A program made the position numbers and the translations under genes. A stretch of DNA of 64,000 nucleotides, taken from positions 1 to 64,000 of the forward strand of contig CAIRGO010000280.1 of NCBI GenBank assembly GCA_903878115.1, given 5' to 3'. Shown here piece by piece: positions 20,180-30,147 of this stretch. The stretch's first letter is position 1. Each line of letters opens with the position of its first letter. The notes under the pieces are model-generated. The model made no database searches. It was not told the origin of the DNA and saw nothing but the letters and a program-made list of their open reading frames with translations. Origin of the DNA: Akkermansiaceae bacterium. GTDB taxonomy: Bacteria; Verrucomicrobiota; Verrucomicrobiia; Verrucomicrobiales; Akkermansiaceae.

Positions 20180-20184
20180 ATTCC

Positions 20185-21921
20185 TCAGCGCTGCGCTTTG
20201 GGCGTGGCGAGAAACGCTGCCATTTTATCTAACGACATGGTGTTGACCACATCTTCTTTACGCAGCCAACCTTTGCGCGCTTGAATGGCTCCGTAATGAA
20301 GGAACTGTAGTTGATCTGCGTGATGCGCGTCAGGATTGATCGAGCATAACACTCCCTTGTCACGTGCACGGTGCCACCAACGCCAATCCATATCGAGTCG
20401 CTTGGGATTGCAATTGAGCTCGATAATCGTCCGAGTAGCCGCGGCGGCATCGATGATTTTTGCATGATTCACCGCGTAACCATTGCGTTTTAGTAGCAAT
20501 CTACCAGTGAGATGGCCGATCATGGTTACGTGTGGATTCTCCATCGCGCGGATTATACGCGCTGTCATCTCCTCTTCACTCAAAGTAAATGAGGCATGAA
20601 CGGACGCCACGCAGTAATCGAGTTGCGCCAGTATCTCGTCAGAAAAATCAAGAGTTCCATCTTTTAAAATATCGACTTCCGATCCTGCAAATAATCGGAA
20701 TGGCGTATATTCGACATTAAGCGCACGGATTTTTTCCACCTGTCTCAGTAAGCGATCTTCATGAAGACCATTGGCCTGAAACGATGATTTCGAGTGATCG
20801 GCGATTCCCAAATATTGTAAGCCCGCGTCCATCGCTGCTGCTGCCATTTCTTCTAATAAATTTTTCCCGTCCGATTCGGTGGTGTGGTTGTGAAACGTGC
20901 CGCGCAGGTTAGCTAGTTCGATCAAGCGTGGCAATTCCTGTTTGCTCGCCGCTTCTAATTCACCGCGATTTTCACGCAGTTCTGGTGGCACAAATTGCAG
21001 TCCAAGAGCCGTATAAATATCGCGCTCTTCATGAACGATGGGCAACGGTTCCGCATCATCGCGAACTTGCGTGAAGGCATATTCATTGAGCGACCAGCCT
21101 TTTTGCAAGGCTAGTTGTCGCAGTGCGACATTGTGCTCTTTCGAACCAGTGAAATATTGCAAAGCGAAAGGAAATTGTGTGTTCGCTACCGCGCGCATGT
21201 CGCATTGAAGACCGTCCGCGAGCATGACCGATGCTTTGGTGTCTCCCTGCGCTAGAATTTGCTCGATACCTGGGAAAGTGACAAAAAATTTCGTTAGATC
21301 AGCAGGAAAAGATGTGGCCACCAGAAAATCAAGATCGCCCACTGTTTCTTTACCGCGTCGATATGATCCACACACTGATACTTGATGAACATCTGGATGT
21401 TCGCGCAGCAAGTGGGTGAAATGTGCGACGATGGACGCGACTGCGCTGAGGCGAAACACGCCAGCGGATTGTTCGCGTTGAGCGATTGATAGCAGAATGT
21501 TCTCTTGCGTCTTTTTTCCGAAACCTGCCAAATCAGCGATTTTTCCTTCGGTGCATGCTTTTTTTAAATCCTCGATGGAATTAATTCCGAGATCACGATG
21601 TAAGATTTTAACTTTTTTGGGACCTAGCCCTTGAAGGTCGAATATGGCAAACAATGTCGATGGAAATTCGGCGCGCAATTTTTCATAGAACTCTAATTTT
21701 CCAGTTGTCACGAGCTCGTGCAACTTTTCTTGCAATGCTTCACCGATACCTTTGATTCCTTTTAATTGCTGATCCCTAGCCAACTGGATGATGTCGTCAG
21801 GATAATTGCTTACCGTTTCTGCCCCGCCGCGGTAGGCTTTGATTTTGAAAGGATTCTCGTCCTTTAATTCTAACAATAAAGCGATTTCCTCTAGGATTCT
21901 GCATATTTCCTCACGCGACAT
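20185..21921 (-). CDS. polX: DNA polymerase/3'-5' exonuclease PolX (Pol beta + PHP)
   Basis: KAYRGGAETV, GIKGIGEALQEKL, VCGSYRRGKETVGDLDFL, GTFHNHTTESDGKN, PHP motifs. Confidence 0.93.
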   Translation of the reverse strand: MSREEICRILEEIALLLELKDENPFKIKAYRGGAETVSNYPDDIIQLARDQQLKGIKGIGEALQEKLHELVTTGKLEFYEKLRAEFPSTLFAIFDLQGLGPKKVKILHRDLGINSIEDLKKACTEGKIADLAGFGKKTQENILLSIAQREQSAGVFRLSAVASIVAHFTHLLREHPDVHQVSVCGSYRRGKETVGDLDFLVATSFPADLTKFFVTFPGIEQILAQGDTKASVMLADGLQCDMRAVANTQFPFALQYFTGSKEHNVALRQLALQKGWSLNEYAFTQVRDDAEPLPIVHEERDIYTALGLQFVPPELRENRGELEAASKQELPRLIELANLRGTFHNHTTESDGKNLLEEMAAAAMDAGLQYLGIADHSKSSFQANGLHEDRLLRQVEKIRALNVEYTPFRLFAGSEVDILKDGTLDFSDEILAQLDYCVASVHASFTLSEEEMTARIIRAMENPHVTMIGHLTGRLLLKRNGYAVNHAKIIDAAAATRTIIELNCNPKRLDMDWRWWHRARDKGVLCSINPDAHHADQLQFLHYGAIQARKGWLRKEDVVNTMSLDKMAAFLATPKAQR

Positions 21922-21963
21922 AGCGAGATAATAATGTGATCGATGAAAAAGAAAAGTCTGATC

Positions 21964-23262
21964 TCAAATTGCCAATTTTCCTGTCGAGTCTCCGACGCGC
22001 TCCGCGTTCACACCCATTCGATCGAGTAGCGAAAGGTGCAAATTGGTCATCGGGGTATTGTCGTCAGCTTGCCATAATCTACCCGTTTTCAAGCTGCCAT
22101 TTCCATGACCTGCAAGAATGAGGGGAAGATCTTCATGGTTATGGCGATCACCGTCGCTAATGCCGCTGCCAAATACAATCATGGAATGATCCAACAAATT
22201 ACCATTGCCCTCACGGGTGTTTTTTAGTTTATCCAGAAATCGTGCAAATTCAGCTGCGTAGTAGCGATCAATTTTCGCGATCAATTCCAAACGCCGCGCA
22301 TCACGTTGGTGATGAGAAATGTTATGATGCGCTTCATTCACACCAATCTCAGGGAAAGTTCTGTTAGAGCCATCGTGAGCTAGGAGGAAAGTCGATACTC
22401 TCGTAGTGTCAGTCTGGAAAGCAACGGTCATTAAATCGAACATTGTGCGAATGTGCTCCTGATACGTCTCCGGAACGCCATTTGGTTTATCAATTTCAGG
22501 AACCGATTTGCGATGTTTTTCCGCCATTTCGATGCGTTGTTCAATTTCGCGAACCGCGGTAAAATATTCATCAAGTTTATTTCGATCGGCCCCGCTAGCT
22601 CGATTTTGCAAGCGTTTTGTGTCCTCCATAACGAAGTCCAACACAGATTGTTTACGTTGCTGACGTTCTAGGTTACCCTTGCCATCGGCAGACCCAAAAA
22701 GTGCCTCGAATACGGCGCGCGGATCGCGCATCGGTGGAGCAGGTGTGGTTTCTGAACGCCAAGCGAGATTGTATTGGTAAGCGCAAGAGTATCCAGAATC
22801 GCAATTCCCCGAGCGCCTAGGTTCGTCGGTAGAAAGCTCTAGCGAAGGTAAACGTGTCGTCTGTCCTAATTGTTTGGCGACTAGTTGATCTGCGGAAACG
22901 CCGATGCGAATGTCTGCGCCAGCTGTTTTGCGAGCTTGGCATCCGGTGAGAAATGTGGCATTGGCCCGAGCATGATCTCCAGGACCGTCACCATTGGCGC
23001 GTGCTTTATCAAGGGCTAGACCACGAATAATTTGCAAGTGATCTCGCAGGCCTTCCAGTGGTTCTAGTGATGGCGAAAGTTTATAATTTGTGCCAGATCC
23101 CTGAGGGAACCACATCTTGGTGTTAACCCCATTCGGTAAGTAAATGTATGCCAAGCGCAGTGGCGCCGCCGCCGTGCCAACCGCTGCCGCGCGAAGCGGT
23201 TGCAGCAATGGCAGCGCAATCGTCGATGCCAAGCTTTTCAAAAACATTCTGCGCGTGTTCAT
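21964..23262 (-). CDS. DUF1552 domain-containing protein
   Basis: MNTRRMFLKSL Tat-like N-terminus; YLPNGVNTKMWFPQG, RLPSLELSTDE, VFGSGISDGDRHNHEDLPLILAG. Confidence 0.85.
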   Translation of the reverse strand: MNTRRMFLKSLASTIALPLLQPLRAAAVGTAAAPLRLAYIYLPNGVNTKMWFPQGSGTNYKLSPSLEPLEGLRDHLQIIRGLALDKARANGDGPGDHARANATFLTGCQARKTAGADIRIGVSADQLVAKQLGQTTRLPSLELSTDEPRRSGNCDSGYSCAYQYNLAWRSETTPAPPMRDPRAVFEALFGSADGKGNLERQQRKQSVLDFVMEDTKRLQNRASGADRNKLDEYFTAVREIEQRIEMAEKHRKSVPEIDKPNGVPETYQEHIRTMFDLMTVAFQTDTTRVSTFLLAHDGSNRTFPEIGVNEAHHNISHHQRDARRLELIAKIDRYYAAEFARFLDKLKNTREGNGNLLDHSMIVFGSGISDGDRHNHEDLPLILAGHGNGSLKTGRLWQADDNTPMTNLHLSLLDRMGVNAERVGDSTGKLAI

Positions 23263-23397
23263 ATTGCTTTTGGTAATACGCACTAGGTTGGAGTATTTGT
23301 CAAAAATATTCCATCAATTCAGGCGTGAGCTGGCAAACTAAGACAATTGTCAGAATCAATTCTTGATCAATCGATCAAGTTAGGATTGCCTTGATGC

Positions 23398-23823
23398 ATG
23401 GATCAATCTCTCACACTGCTCGGCAATTCACAGACTTCGTGGCCGTCCTCTCCGACCGAGGCGACTCTGGAAACATTTCCGAATCGTGCCCCGCAGAATC
23501 ACTACTGGGTTCATCTAGACTTCCCGGAGTTCTCCTCGCTATGTCCCGTCACAGGTCAACCCGATACCGCGCGCATCCAAATCCGTTATATTCCTAGTGA
23601 AACTTGCATCGAGACAAAGTCCCTAAAATTTTATCTCACATCATTTCGGAATTTCCAGGCATTCAACGAAGAAATCGTGAATCGAATTCTCCAAGACGTG
23701 TTAGCGGCCTGTCAACCAAAAGAAATGATCGTGCGCGGTGATTTCTCACCACGTGGCGGCATTAGCCTCACTGCTCAGGCAAGTTATCCTGACGCTCGGC
23801 ATGTTGCTTTGACCATAGAGTGA
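23398..23823 (+). CDS. queF: NADPH-dependent 7-cyano-7-deazaguanine reductase (QueF, short form)
   Basis: LCPVTGQPDTARIQIRYIP, CIETKSLKFYLTSFRN, VRGDFSPRGG. Confidence 0.92.
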   Translation: MDQSLTLLGNSQTSWPSSPTEATLETFPNRAPQNHYWVHLDFPEFSSLCPVTGQPDTARIQIRYIPSETCIETKSLKFYLTSFRNFQAFNEEIVNRILQDVLAACQPKEMIVRGDFSPRGGISLTAQASYPDARHVALTIE

Positions 23824-23921
23824 ATCGTTGATCATTTCTCCCAGCGTCACTTATTGGATTTCTCTTTGTCTCATTTTCCTGCTTGCGATCGTGGCATTTG
23901 CGAGTAATCTCCGCGCGTAAC

Positions 23922-25205
23922 ATGCACGCATTCTCTTATAAAAACGGACAACTTCACTGCGAAGACGTTGCTTTGCAAGGTCTCGCTGACACTTACGGCA
24001 CTCCTACGTATGTCTATTCGGCGAATACCATTCTTGATCATTTTCGTCGTCTGCACCTTGCGCTAGGCGACTTGGATCATGAAATCGCCTTCGCCGTTAA
24101 AGCGAATTCAAATCTTTCGGTGTTGCGAATTTTGGCGGACGAAGGTGCGGGGTTTGATATTGTTTCCGGCGGCGAGCTTTTCCGAGTGATCAAAGCGGGA
24201 GGAAATCCCCAGCAATGCACGTTTGCCGGTGTTGGCAAAACGCGCGAGGAAATCATTTATGCCCTGCAACATCAGATCTATTCGTTCAATGTCGAATCAG
24301 AATCGGAACTACGTTACCTTAACGAAGTCGCCGGCGAGCTTGGAGTGATCGCCCCTGCTGCAGTCCGTGTGAATCCTAACATTGATGCCAAAACCCACAA
24401 ATACATTTCCACTGGCAAATCAGAAAATAAATTTGGTATCGATTTCGAGGCAATCATTGATCTTTATGATCGTGCGTCGCGTGAGTTGCCTAACATTCGT
24501 CTGCGTGGCTTGCAAATGCACATTGGTTCACAATTGACTTCGGTGAAGCCATTCATGGAAGCTGTTGAAAAAGTAAAACCATTGGCGCTAGCGCTGAAGG
24601 AAAAACACAACATTGAGTTTTGGTCGATCGGTGGCGGTATAGGCATTGTTTATCATGATTCACTGGCCTCTGGTGCTGTCTCATGGTGGGATGGGCAAGA
24701 TGCGGAAAGTAAGCCGTTGACGATCGAAGAATACGGCGCTGCGGTGGTGCCGCTACTGCAGGATGTTGGTCTGAAAATATTGTTAGAGCCAGGACGTTAC
24801 ATTGTTGGCAATGCTGGTGTGCTATTGACAAAATGTCTTTATGAAAAAAAGGGTAGTGCCAAGACCTTTAAAATTGTCGATGCTGGGATGAACGATTTGA
24901 TTCGTCCTGCTTTGTATGAAGGTCATCATGAGATTGCGCCGTTGCAAGAGCATAAAGGTGATCTCGTGAAGGCTGATGTGGTGGGCCCCATCTGCGAGAG
25001 TGGCGATTTCTTTTGCCAAGATCGGGAAATGCCAGACTTTCAACCGGGAGAAAGCATCGCTTTACTCTCTGCGGGTGCTTATGGATTTGTGATGGCTAGC
25101 AATTATAATTCCCGGCCGCTGCCTGCGGAAATACTTGTCGATGGTGCCACGCATCGCGTTGTGAGGAAACGTCAAACCTTAGAGGATATTATCGCCGGGG
25201 AGTAA
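23922..25205 (+). CDS. lysA: Diaminopimelate decarboxylase
   Basis: TYVYSANTI, FAVKANSNLSVLRIL, SGGELFRV, GGGIGI, LEPGRYIV, CESGDFF. Start at ATG 23922. Confidence 0.94.
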   Translation: MHAFSYKNGQLHCEDVALQGLADTYGTPTYVYSANTILDHFRRLHLALGDLDHEIAFAVKANSNLSVLRILADEGAGFDIVSGGELFRVIKAGGNPQQCTFAGVGKTREEIIYALQHQIYSFNVESESELRYLNEVAGELGVIAPAAVRVNPNIDAKTHKYISTGKSENKFGIDFEAIIDLYDRASRELPNIRLRGLQMHIGSQLTSVKPFMEAVEKVKPLALALKEKHNIEFWSIGGGIGIVYHDSLASGAVSWWDGQDAESKPLTIEEYGAAVVPLLQDVGLKILLEPGRYIVGNAGVLLTKCLYEKKGSAKTFKIVDAGMNDLIRPALYEGHHEIAPLQEHKGDLVKADVVGPICESGDFFCQDREMPDFQPGESIALLSAGAYGFVMASNYNSRPLPAEILVDGATHRVVRKRQTLEDIIAGE

Positions 25206-25210
25206 ATGAC

Positions 25211-25749
25211 TCATGCGAGATTGCTTAGTTGAGAAATCGTTGCCTTCACAAGCAGATCAAAGCCAGTGAAAGAGCCTTCGGCAAAATTACTGGCACTAAA
25301 GTAACGCGGAACTGCCGTTGTTTGCAGATCTAACAATTCATCCCATTGTTGTACGATTTGTGGCGAGGCGAGTTCTGCACGATGATACTGAAACATCATC
25401 GGCACATCGCGAATATCGAGGCCGCGTTTTTGCAGCGCATCGGCTGTTTTGATCATGGCCTCTAGGCTATCCTGTATGCGTGTAGGGTTAATATCGATCA
25501 TCATCAATACCGCATCGGCATTGCTGAGTAACATTTCATATATTCCCCCGTATTGCACTTTTCCGGTTAACGTATGAACACTCAGATCATAAGGTTCTTC
25601 TTCGGCATTGTTCGCGGGAACAACATAGTCAAGAGGTAATACATCTAACCAGCCGACCTTGTAATCACGCAGCTGTGCTTGCGGATTGCTGGAGCGAGTG
25701 CTCTAGTAAACTCAGCCTTGCCACAATTCGCAGGGCCTGCAATCACCAT
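25211..25749 (-). pseudogene. Frameshifted MglA-like small GTPase
   Basis: N-terminal P-loop segment MVIAGPANCGKAEFTRALAP.. (25749-25645, one frame) and C-terminal part QLRDYKVGWLDVLPLDYVV..SVHTLTGKVQYGGIYEMLLSNADAVLMMID..VPMMFQYHRAEL (open 25702-25211, another frame). The second half aligns by eye to MglA (H.YTVPGQ.FY...ADGVVFVAD...PYVVQYNKRDL). Confidence 0.6.
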
Positions 25750-25808
25750 TTTTAATATGACGGTCGCGTCCCGTTTTAGGGTGTCGCTTCATGGAGTGAG
25801 ATTCAAGA

Positions 25809-26732
25809 TCAGGCCATCTTCTCGAGTTCACGAGCGACAATCATGATTGCTTCTTTTACACCAGGAGCAAAACCGCCGTCAGTTTGTATGGCAAGCATGG
25901 TATTTCCATCGCGCACAAATTCGATCGGTGCATTACCGCTATACAAGCGGATATTTCCTCCGTCAAATCCCAGTGAAGAAAGAGTATATTTTAAATTTTC
26001 TAACGCCGAGACATCTCCTGTGCCAATGCGTGCCACATGCTTGATACCCGGAAGGGCGCGTGTGCGTTGTAAAATTTCTTCTCCACTCATCTCGCGATCA
26101 ACACCAAAAATAGCGCGAAGCTCGAGTTGGGTTATCACTTGAGGCATCTCGATAGGCAGAGGCGCAATCGGTGCAGCGGGAGTATACTCGTAACTTGGAA
26201 GAGGAGTAGTTTGATGCACGGGGGCTTGAGGAGCCTGGTAGGTTTGAGGCGCTGGTGCAGCAGGGATCGCTGATACTACGTGTTTTGCAAATGAAGCAGC
26301 CTCTTGATGATGTGGCCAAGCGCCAAAACTTTGTTGTGGAGTAGCCGCAGCAGGCTCGCGGCGCACGGAAAAAGGACTGGGAGCAGGGGTTGCTGGCGCT
26401 TGTGTGGGAGCGGTAGCAAAGGGTGCCGCTTGGATGTTATTTACTTGCGGCGCTTCGTAGCCGTAGGAAGATCCGTTTTCTGGTGCGATCTGGAACGGAC
26501 TTTCGATGGGCTTAATTCTCCGATCAGGAATTTTGGCCGGTTTTCCAGGTTCAGGAACAAGGCGCTCAGGTGGGGCATCAGCAGCACTAGCAAAGGGGGA
26601 TTCACTCATGGTCGGAGCGCTTGCAAATGGATTGGTAAGGGCAGGTGCTTCAACAGCAAAAGAAAATGGATTCACTCCTCCATTTGATCCATACGAAGGC
26701 AACGATTCAAAAATTCCGCGATTAGTGCTCAT
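25809..26732 (-). CDS. Pro/Ala-rich protein with C-terminal roadblock/LC7-like domain
   Basis: ~200-aa low-complexity N-terminus with repeated xPF(A/S)xA motifs; C-terminus LPGIKHVARIGTGDVSALENL...GGFAPGVKEAIMIVARELEKM weakly roadblock-like; directly upstream of the MglA-like remnant. Confidence 0.5.
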   Translation of the reverse strand: MSTNRGIFESLPSYGSNGGVNPFSFAVEAPALTNPFASAPTMSESPFASAADAPPERLVPEPGKPAKIPDRRIKPIESPFQIAPENGSSYGYEAPQVNNIQAAPFATAPTQAPATPAPSPFSVRREPAAATPQQSFGAWPHHQEAASFAKHVVSAIPAAPAPQTYQAPQAPVHQTTPLPSYEYTPAAPIAPLPIEMPQVITQLELRAIFGVDREMSGEEILQRTRALPGIKHVARIGTGDVSALENLKYTLSSLGFDGGNIRLYSGNAPIEFVRDGNTMLAIQTDGGFAPGVKEAIMIVARELEKMA

Positions 26733-26844
26733 AATTGTTCAATGGAATATTAATGGGTGAAATCTTATAAAGCAATACTAAATCTCAAACCTTTAGACAA
26801 TAAATTTGGCAAAAATGTGCAAAAATAATTATCAAATGACTATA

Positions 26845-27384
26845 TTATTCAAAAGTTTTTAATTGTTTACGAATGGCCATCTTGGCTGCGGGAGATAAAC
26901 GATCTAGGAATAACACTCCATCCAAGTGATCGATCTCATGCTGAAAGGCCCGAGCTAGCAGTCCGTCTGTCTCCAACGTGACTGTCTGCCCATCGAGTTG
27001 CTGAAAGCTGACGCGGACGATCGATGGACGACCGACCGGAGCACGCACGCCGAGAATACTAAGGCATCCTTCTGTTTCGATGGTGCGCGGACCATCCAAC
27101 TCCAGAACTGGATTGATAAATACCAACGGCATGTGATCCATCATATCCTCTTCCTTGCCATTGATTTTGAGAAAAGTAATGCATTCAGGATCGTGCGATA
27201 CGTCGATGCAAGCGATACGTAGCGGCACGCCGATTTGTGGTGCTGCTAGCCCTACGCCGTGCGCGGCATACATCGTCTCGATCATGCTTTCGGCAAGACG
27301 CATGATGTTTTCATCAATTTTCTCAATGCTTGCGCATTTTTCCCGCAACACAGGGTTGCCTAATTGCACTATATCTAACAACAT
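26845..27384 (-). CDS. def: Peptide deformylase
   Basis: GVGLAAPQIGVPLRI, EGCLSILGV, FQHEIDHLDGVLFLDRL. Confidence 0.95.
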   Translation of the reverse strand: MLLDIVQLGNPVLREKCASIEKIDENIMRLAESMIETMYAAHGVGLAAPQIGVPLRIACIDVSHDPECITFLKINGKEEDMMDHMPLVFINPVLELDGPRTIETEGCLSILGVRAPVGRPSIVRVSFQQLDGQTVTLETDGLLARAFQHEIDHLDGVLFLDRLSPAAKMAIRKQLKTFE

Positions 27385-27405
27385 TTTTCTAACAATTTAA
27401 TTGAT

Positions 27406-27831
27406 TTATGGTGGTGATGAATCCGTGGACATTTTTGCTCGCGTTGGCATGGCTTCGATCCCTAAGCGTTTGAGGGCACCCCAGATCTCGATCATTTTTC
27501 CAAATGGTGCTTTTTCATCAGCTTCGATTTCTAATTGCCGATTGGGATTGAGTTTTCTCCAAGCTTCCAAGTAAGAATCTAACAAATCATCTGGTACGGA
27601 TGCGCCTTCGAGGGCGATTTTCCCTATTCCATCGACAGCGAGAACAGACATCTCTTCGACGATCGTATCAGTAGGCACATCTTTTGCTGTGGGCAAGGTG
27701 ATCTGCATGACATGGCGCGGACGTTTGAAATTGGTGGAGACAATAAAAAAGATCAGCAAAATAAATAGAATGTCGATCATGGGAACGATCGGCACTCCTG
27801 AAGATTTACGGGCTGGTCGGGCGAATTGCAT
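27406..27831 (-). CDS. exbD: ExbD/TolR family biopolymer transport protein
   Basis: VPMIDILFILLIFFIVSTNF; adjacent to ExbB-like gene. Confidence 0.88.
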   Translation of the reverse strand: MQFARPARKSSGVPIVPMIDILFILLIFFIVSTNFKRPRHVMQITLPTAKDVPTDTIVEEMSVLAVDGIGKIALEGASVPDDLLDSYLEAWRKLNPNRQLEIEADEKAPFGKMIEIWGALKRLGIEAMPTRAKMSTDSSPP

Positions 27832-27843
27832 ATAAGTAATCGG

Positions 27844-28539
27844 TTAGTTACGCGGAGCGCGCGCTTTTTGGCAGACATGCACCAACTTGCCTAACAACAT
27901 TTCTAACTCGGTAGTAAAACTTTCGATTTTCCGATTAAAGAAACTCTGCGCGATGACACAAGGAACAGTAATCGCTAGTCCAAAAATGGTGGTGTTGAGC
28001 GCGATTGCGATTCCTTTCGTAATCACTTGCGTATTGCTCATGTCGCCCGTTTCACCCATACGTTGAAAAAGGTATGCCAGTCCGCTCGCCGTGCCTAACA
28101 ATCCCAGCAATGGTGAAATGGTGATGACTACATCGAGTGCAGTCATTCCTGCATTCAGCATCAGAACTTCATGGCGGGCAACAGTCTGCACGGCATCGCT
28201 AATATCGGTTTGTGATTTGCCACGGTTTTTCACCGCGACCGCTGCGAGACGAGCGAGTGCAGTATTGCCTTTTTCAAATTCGGCCAACAAATTTTCCACC
28301 GAACCAGCTTCTACGCTTTTTTCAAAGTCATCCACTTCGCGAGCGAGAGCAGCAGGTATAATCAATGAGCGACGCAATGATAGCATTTTGAAAATGATCA
28401 CTGTGACGCCTACGACTAGACAAAACAACAGAGGCCACATGAAATTGCCACCCGCATGAAAATAGGTCCACACCACATCGACCACATTGGAACTGCTTGG
28501 GGTCGCGACATCGGCAAATATAAATATTGAATGATACAT
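27844..28539 (-). CDS. exbB: MotA/TolQ/ExbB proton channel family protein
   Basis: ISPLLGLLGTASGLAYLFQ, IAIALNTTIFGLAITVPCVIAQSFF. Start at ATG 28539. Confidence 0.88.
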   Translation of the reverse strand: MYHSIFIFADVATPSSSNVVDVVWTYFHAGGNFMWPLLFCLVVGVTVIIFKMLSLRRSLIIPAALAREVDDFEKSVEAGSVENLLAEFEKGNTALARLAAVAVKNRGKSQTDISDAVQTVARHEVLMLNAGMTALDVVITISPLLGLLGTASGLAYLFQRMGETGDMSNTQVITKGIAIALNTTIFGLAITVPCVIAQSFFNRKIESFTTELEMLLGKLVHVCQKARAPRN

Positions 28540-28540
28540 G

Positions 28541-29686
28541 CTAAAAATAAAAATTGTATAAGAGTTCGATTGGTTCGCCGTCGAGTTCTTTTTTGAGATC
28601 GTTAGGAATACTTGGAAGTTTGGCTTGGCGGATCGAGTTGAGGGTGAAGCCTTTTTGTATCTCACCCGCGTCCACCATCTCGACTACGTTTACCGAGCGG
28701 ACTTTGCCGTTTTCATCGATCACAAAACGTAAGGTTATAATTCCCGGTGAGATCAAATCACGGTACTTGGTGCAGTTCGCATTCCATTCAGCTTCGATGG
28801 CACGACTGAGTGCCGCATGATAGCGCCCCATCGCAGTATTCGCGACATTCAAGGCTGATTTTCCTTTGCGAGAAATCGAGCCACTGAGTTTGGTTTTTTC
28901 TTGATTGCCACGGAAGCCTGGCTCCTTGGCCGCAGCATCTGGTGAGTCTGGTTTCGGCTTCGGTAACTCGGCAGTTTCTTGTTTTTCTTTAGGTTTGATT
29001 TCCTCTTTTGGTAAATTGCGTTCGATGGGTTGATCGCCTGTAAGCATTTTTTGGTCGGGGATTTTGACTTGTTCTTTTTGCGTTATGTCATCGGCGATCG
29101 GCTTGGGCAATGTTTCAAGTGGAGTTGTTACGGTAGGGGGCACGGGCTGCGTAGGTGCTGGCGGAGTAGGGGGCTTTTTCGCCAGTGACTGATGTTCTAG
29201 GTCTCCAGGTTGAATGCGGCTTTGTGTGGTTTCGATGTCATTAGGTTTTCGTGGATCACGTCCTGATTGACTGGGCATTTCTGGCGCGCCAGGGATGGGG
29301 TTGGCATCGCTGGTGGCAATGGTGTCACGATCTCCGATGAATGGAGTATCAATCGGCGGAGCAGATTCTTGGTCGGCACTGGTGCGAGCGAATTGTTTTT
29401 TAGCAGGTGGTGTGGGTGCGGTAGGTGCAACGGCAGGACGCGCATTGACCTTCGGAGTCAAGAGAATCACGATCTGCTCCTCCACAGCGCGCTTGATCGG
29501 AGTGGAGTGACTCAATACTAGCGAGCTAAGAGAAAGAAAGCCAAAGAGCAAAAATCCTAGTAAGCAAATCACCAAAGATACCAGAAAGGAAATCAACCAT
29601 AGTCGTCCTTGATTCGGTGTCATTGATGGAGCATAGCTCGCCATACGCATTGATTGTAGCTCACTAGTATAGCACTTCACAAGCAT
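28541..29686 (-). CDS. tonB: TonB-like energy transducer with Pro-rich linker
   Basis: Single N-terminal TM, Pro-rich region, C-terminal GIITLRFVIDENGKVRSVNVVEMVDAGE; operonic with exbB/exbD. Confidence 0.7.
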   Translation of the reverse strand: MLVKCYTSELQSMRMASYAPSMTPNQGRLWLISFLVSLVICLLGFLLFGFLSLSSLVLSHSTPIKRAVEEQIVILLTPKVNARPAVAPTAPTPPAKKQFARTSADQESAPPIDTPFIGDRDTIATSDANPIPGAPEMPSQSGRDPRKPNDIETTQSRIQPGDLEHQSLAKKPPTPPAPTQPVPPTVTTPLETLPKPIADDITQKEQVKIPDQKMLTGDQPIERNLPKEEIKPKEKQETAELPKPKPDSPDAAAKEPGFRGNQEKTKLSGSISRKGKSALNVANTAMGRYHAALSRAIEAEWNANCTKYRDLISPGIITLRFVIDENGKVRSVNVVEMVDAGEIQKGFTLNSIRQAKLPSIPNDLKKELDGEPIELLYNFYF

Positions 29687-29691
29687 TTAGC

Positions 29692-30147
29692 ATGCAATCT
29701 TGGCATTTCTTTCTTTTCATTTTAGGTTCTTTCGTTTTGAATCCCTCCGTGAGTCGCCATTTCGCACTACTAGCTATTTTTTCGCTCTGCTTCTTTTCGT
29801 GTGCTAAAAAAGAACCCGAACCGGCAGCGATCAGCGCTCCTGTAAAAAAAATTACCCAATCTCATGGCGATACACTGCCACAGGCGAACTCAGATCAAGA
29901 GCTGGCTAACGAATTACGTGAACCCGATATGCTCAATCAATTGGATTCATCATTACTGCAAAATGATAGACGTACCGTGAGCAATCCAACGCGAACAAAC
30001 AATCATCCGGTGGTGATTAAGGGTTCTGACAAAGCCCCTGAAATGGTCGAGCCCAAAACGCCTGCCCCAGCCCCTCCAGTGCCTGCTCCTTCAGTGCCAA
30101 AGGCTAGCGACACCACTGCAAAGAAAATCCCGGGCGCTGGTAATTAA
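29692..30147 (+). CDS. Putative lipoprotein, function unknown
   Basis: LLAIFSLCFFSCAKKEPEP lipobox-like; Pro/Ala-rich C-terminus. Confidence 0.5.
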   Translation: MQSWHFFLFILGSFVLNPSVSRHFALLAIFSLCFFSCAKKEPEPAAISAPVKKITQSHGDTLPQANSDQELANELREPDMLNQLDSSLLQNDRRTVSNPTRTNNHPVVIKGSDKAPEMVEPKTPAPAPPVPAPSVPKASDTTAKKIPGAGN

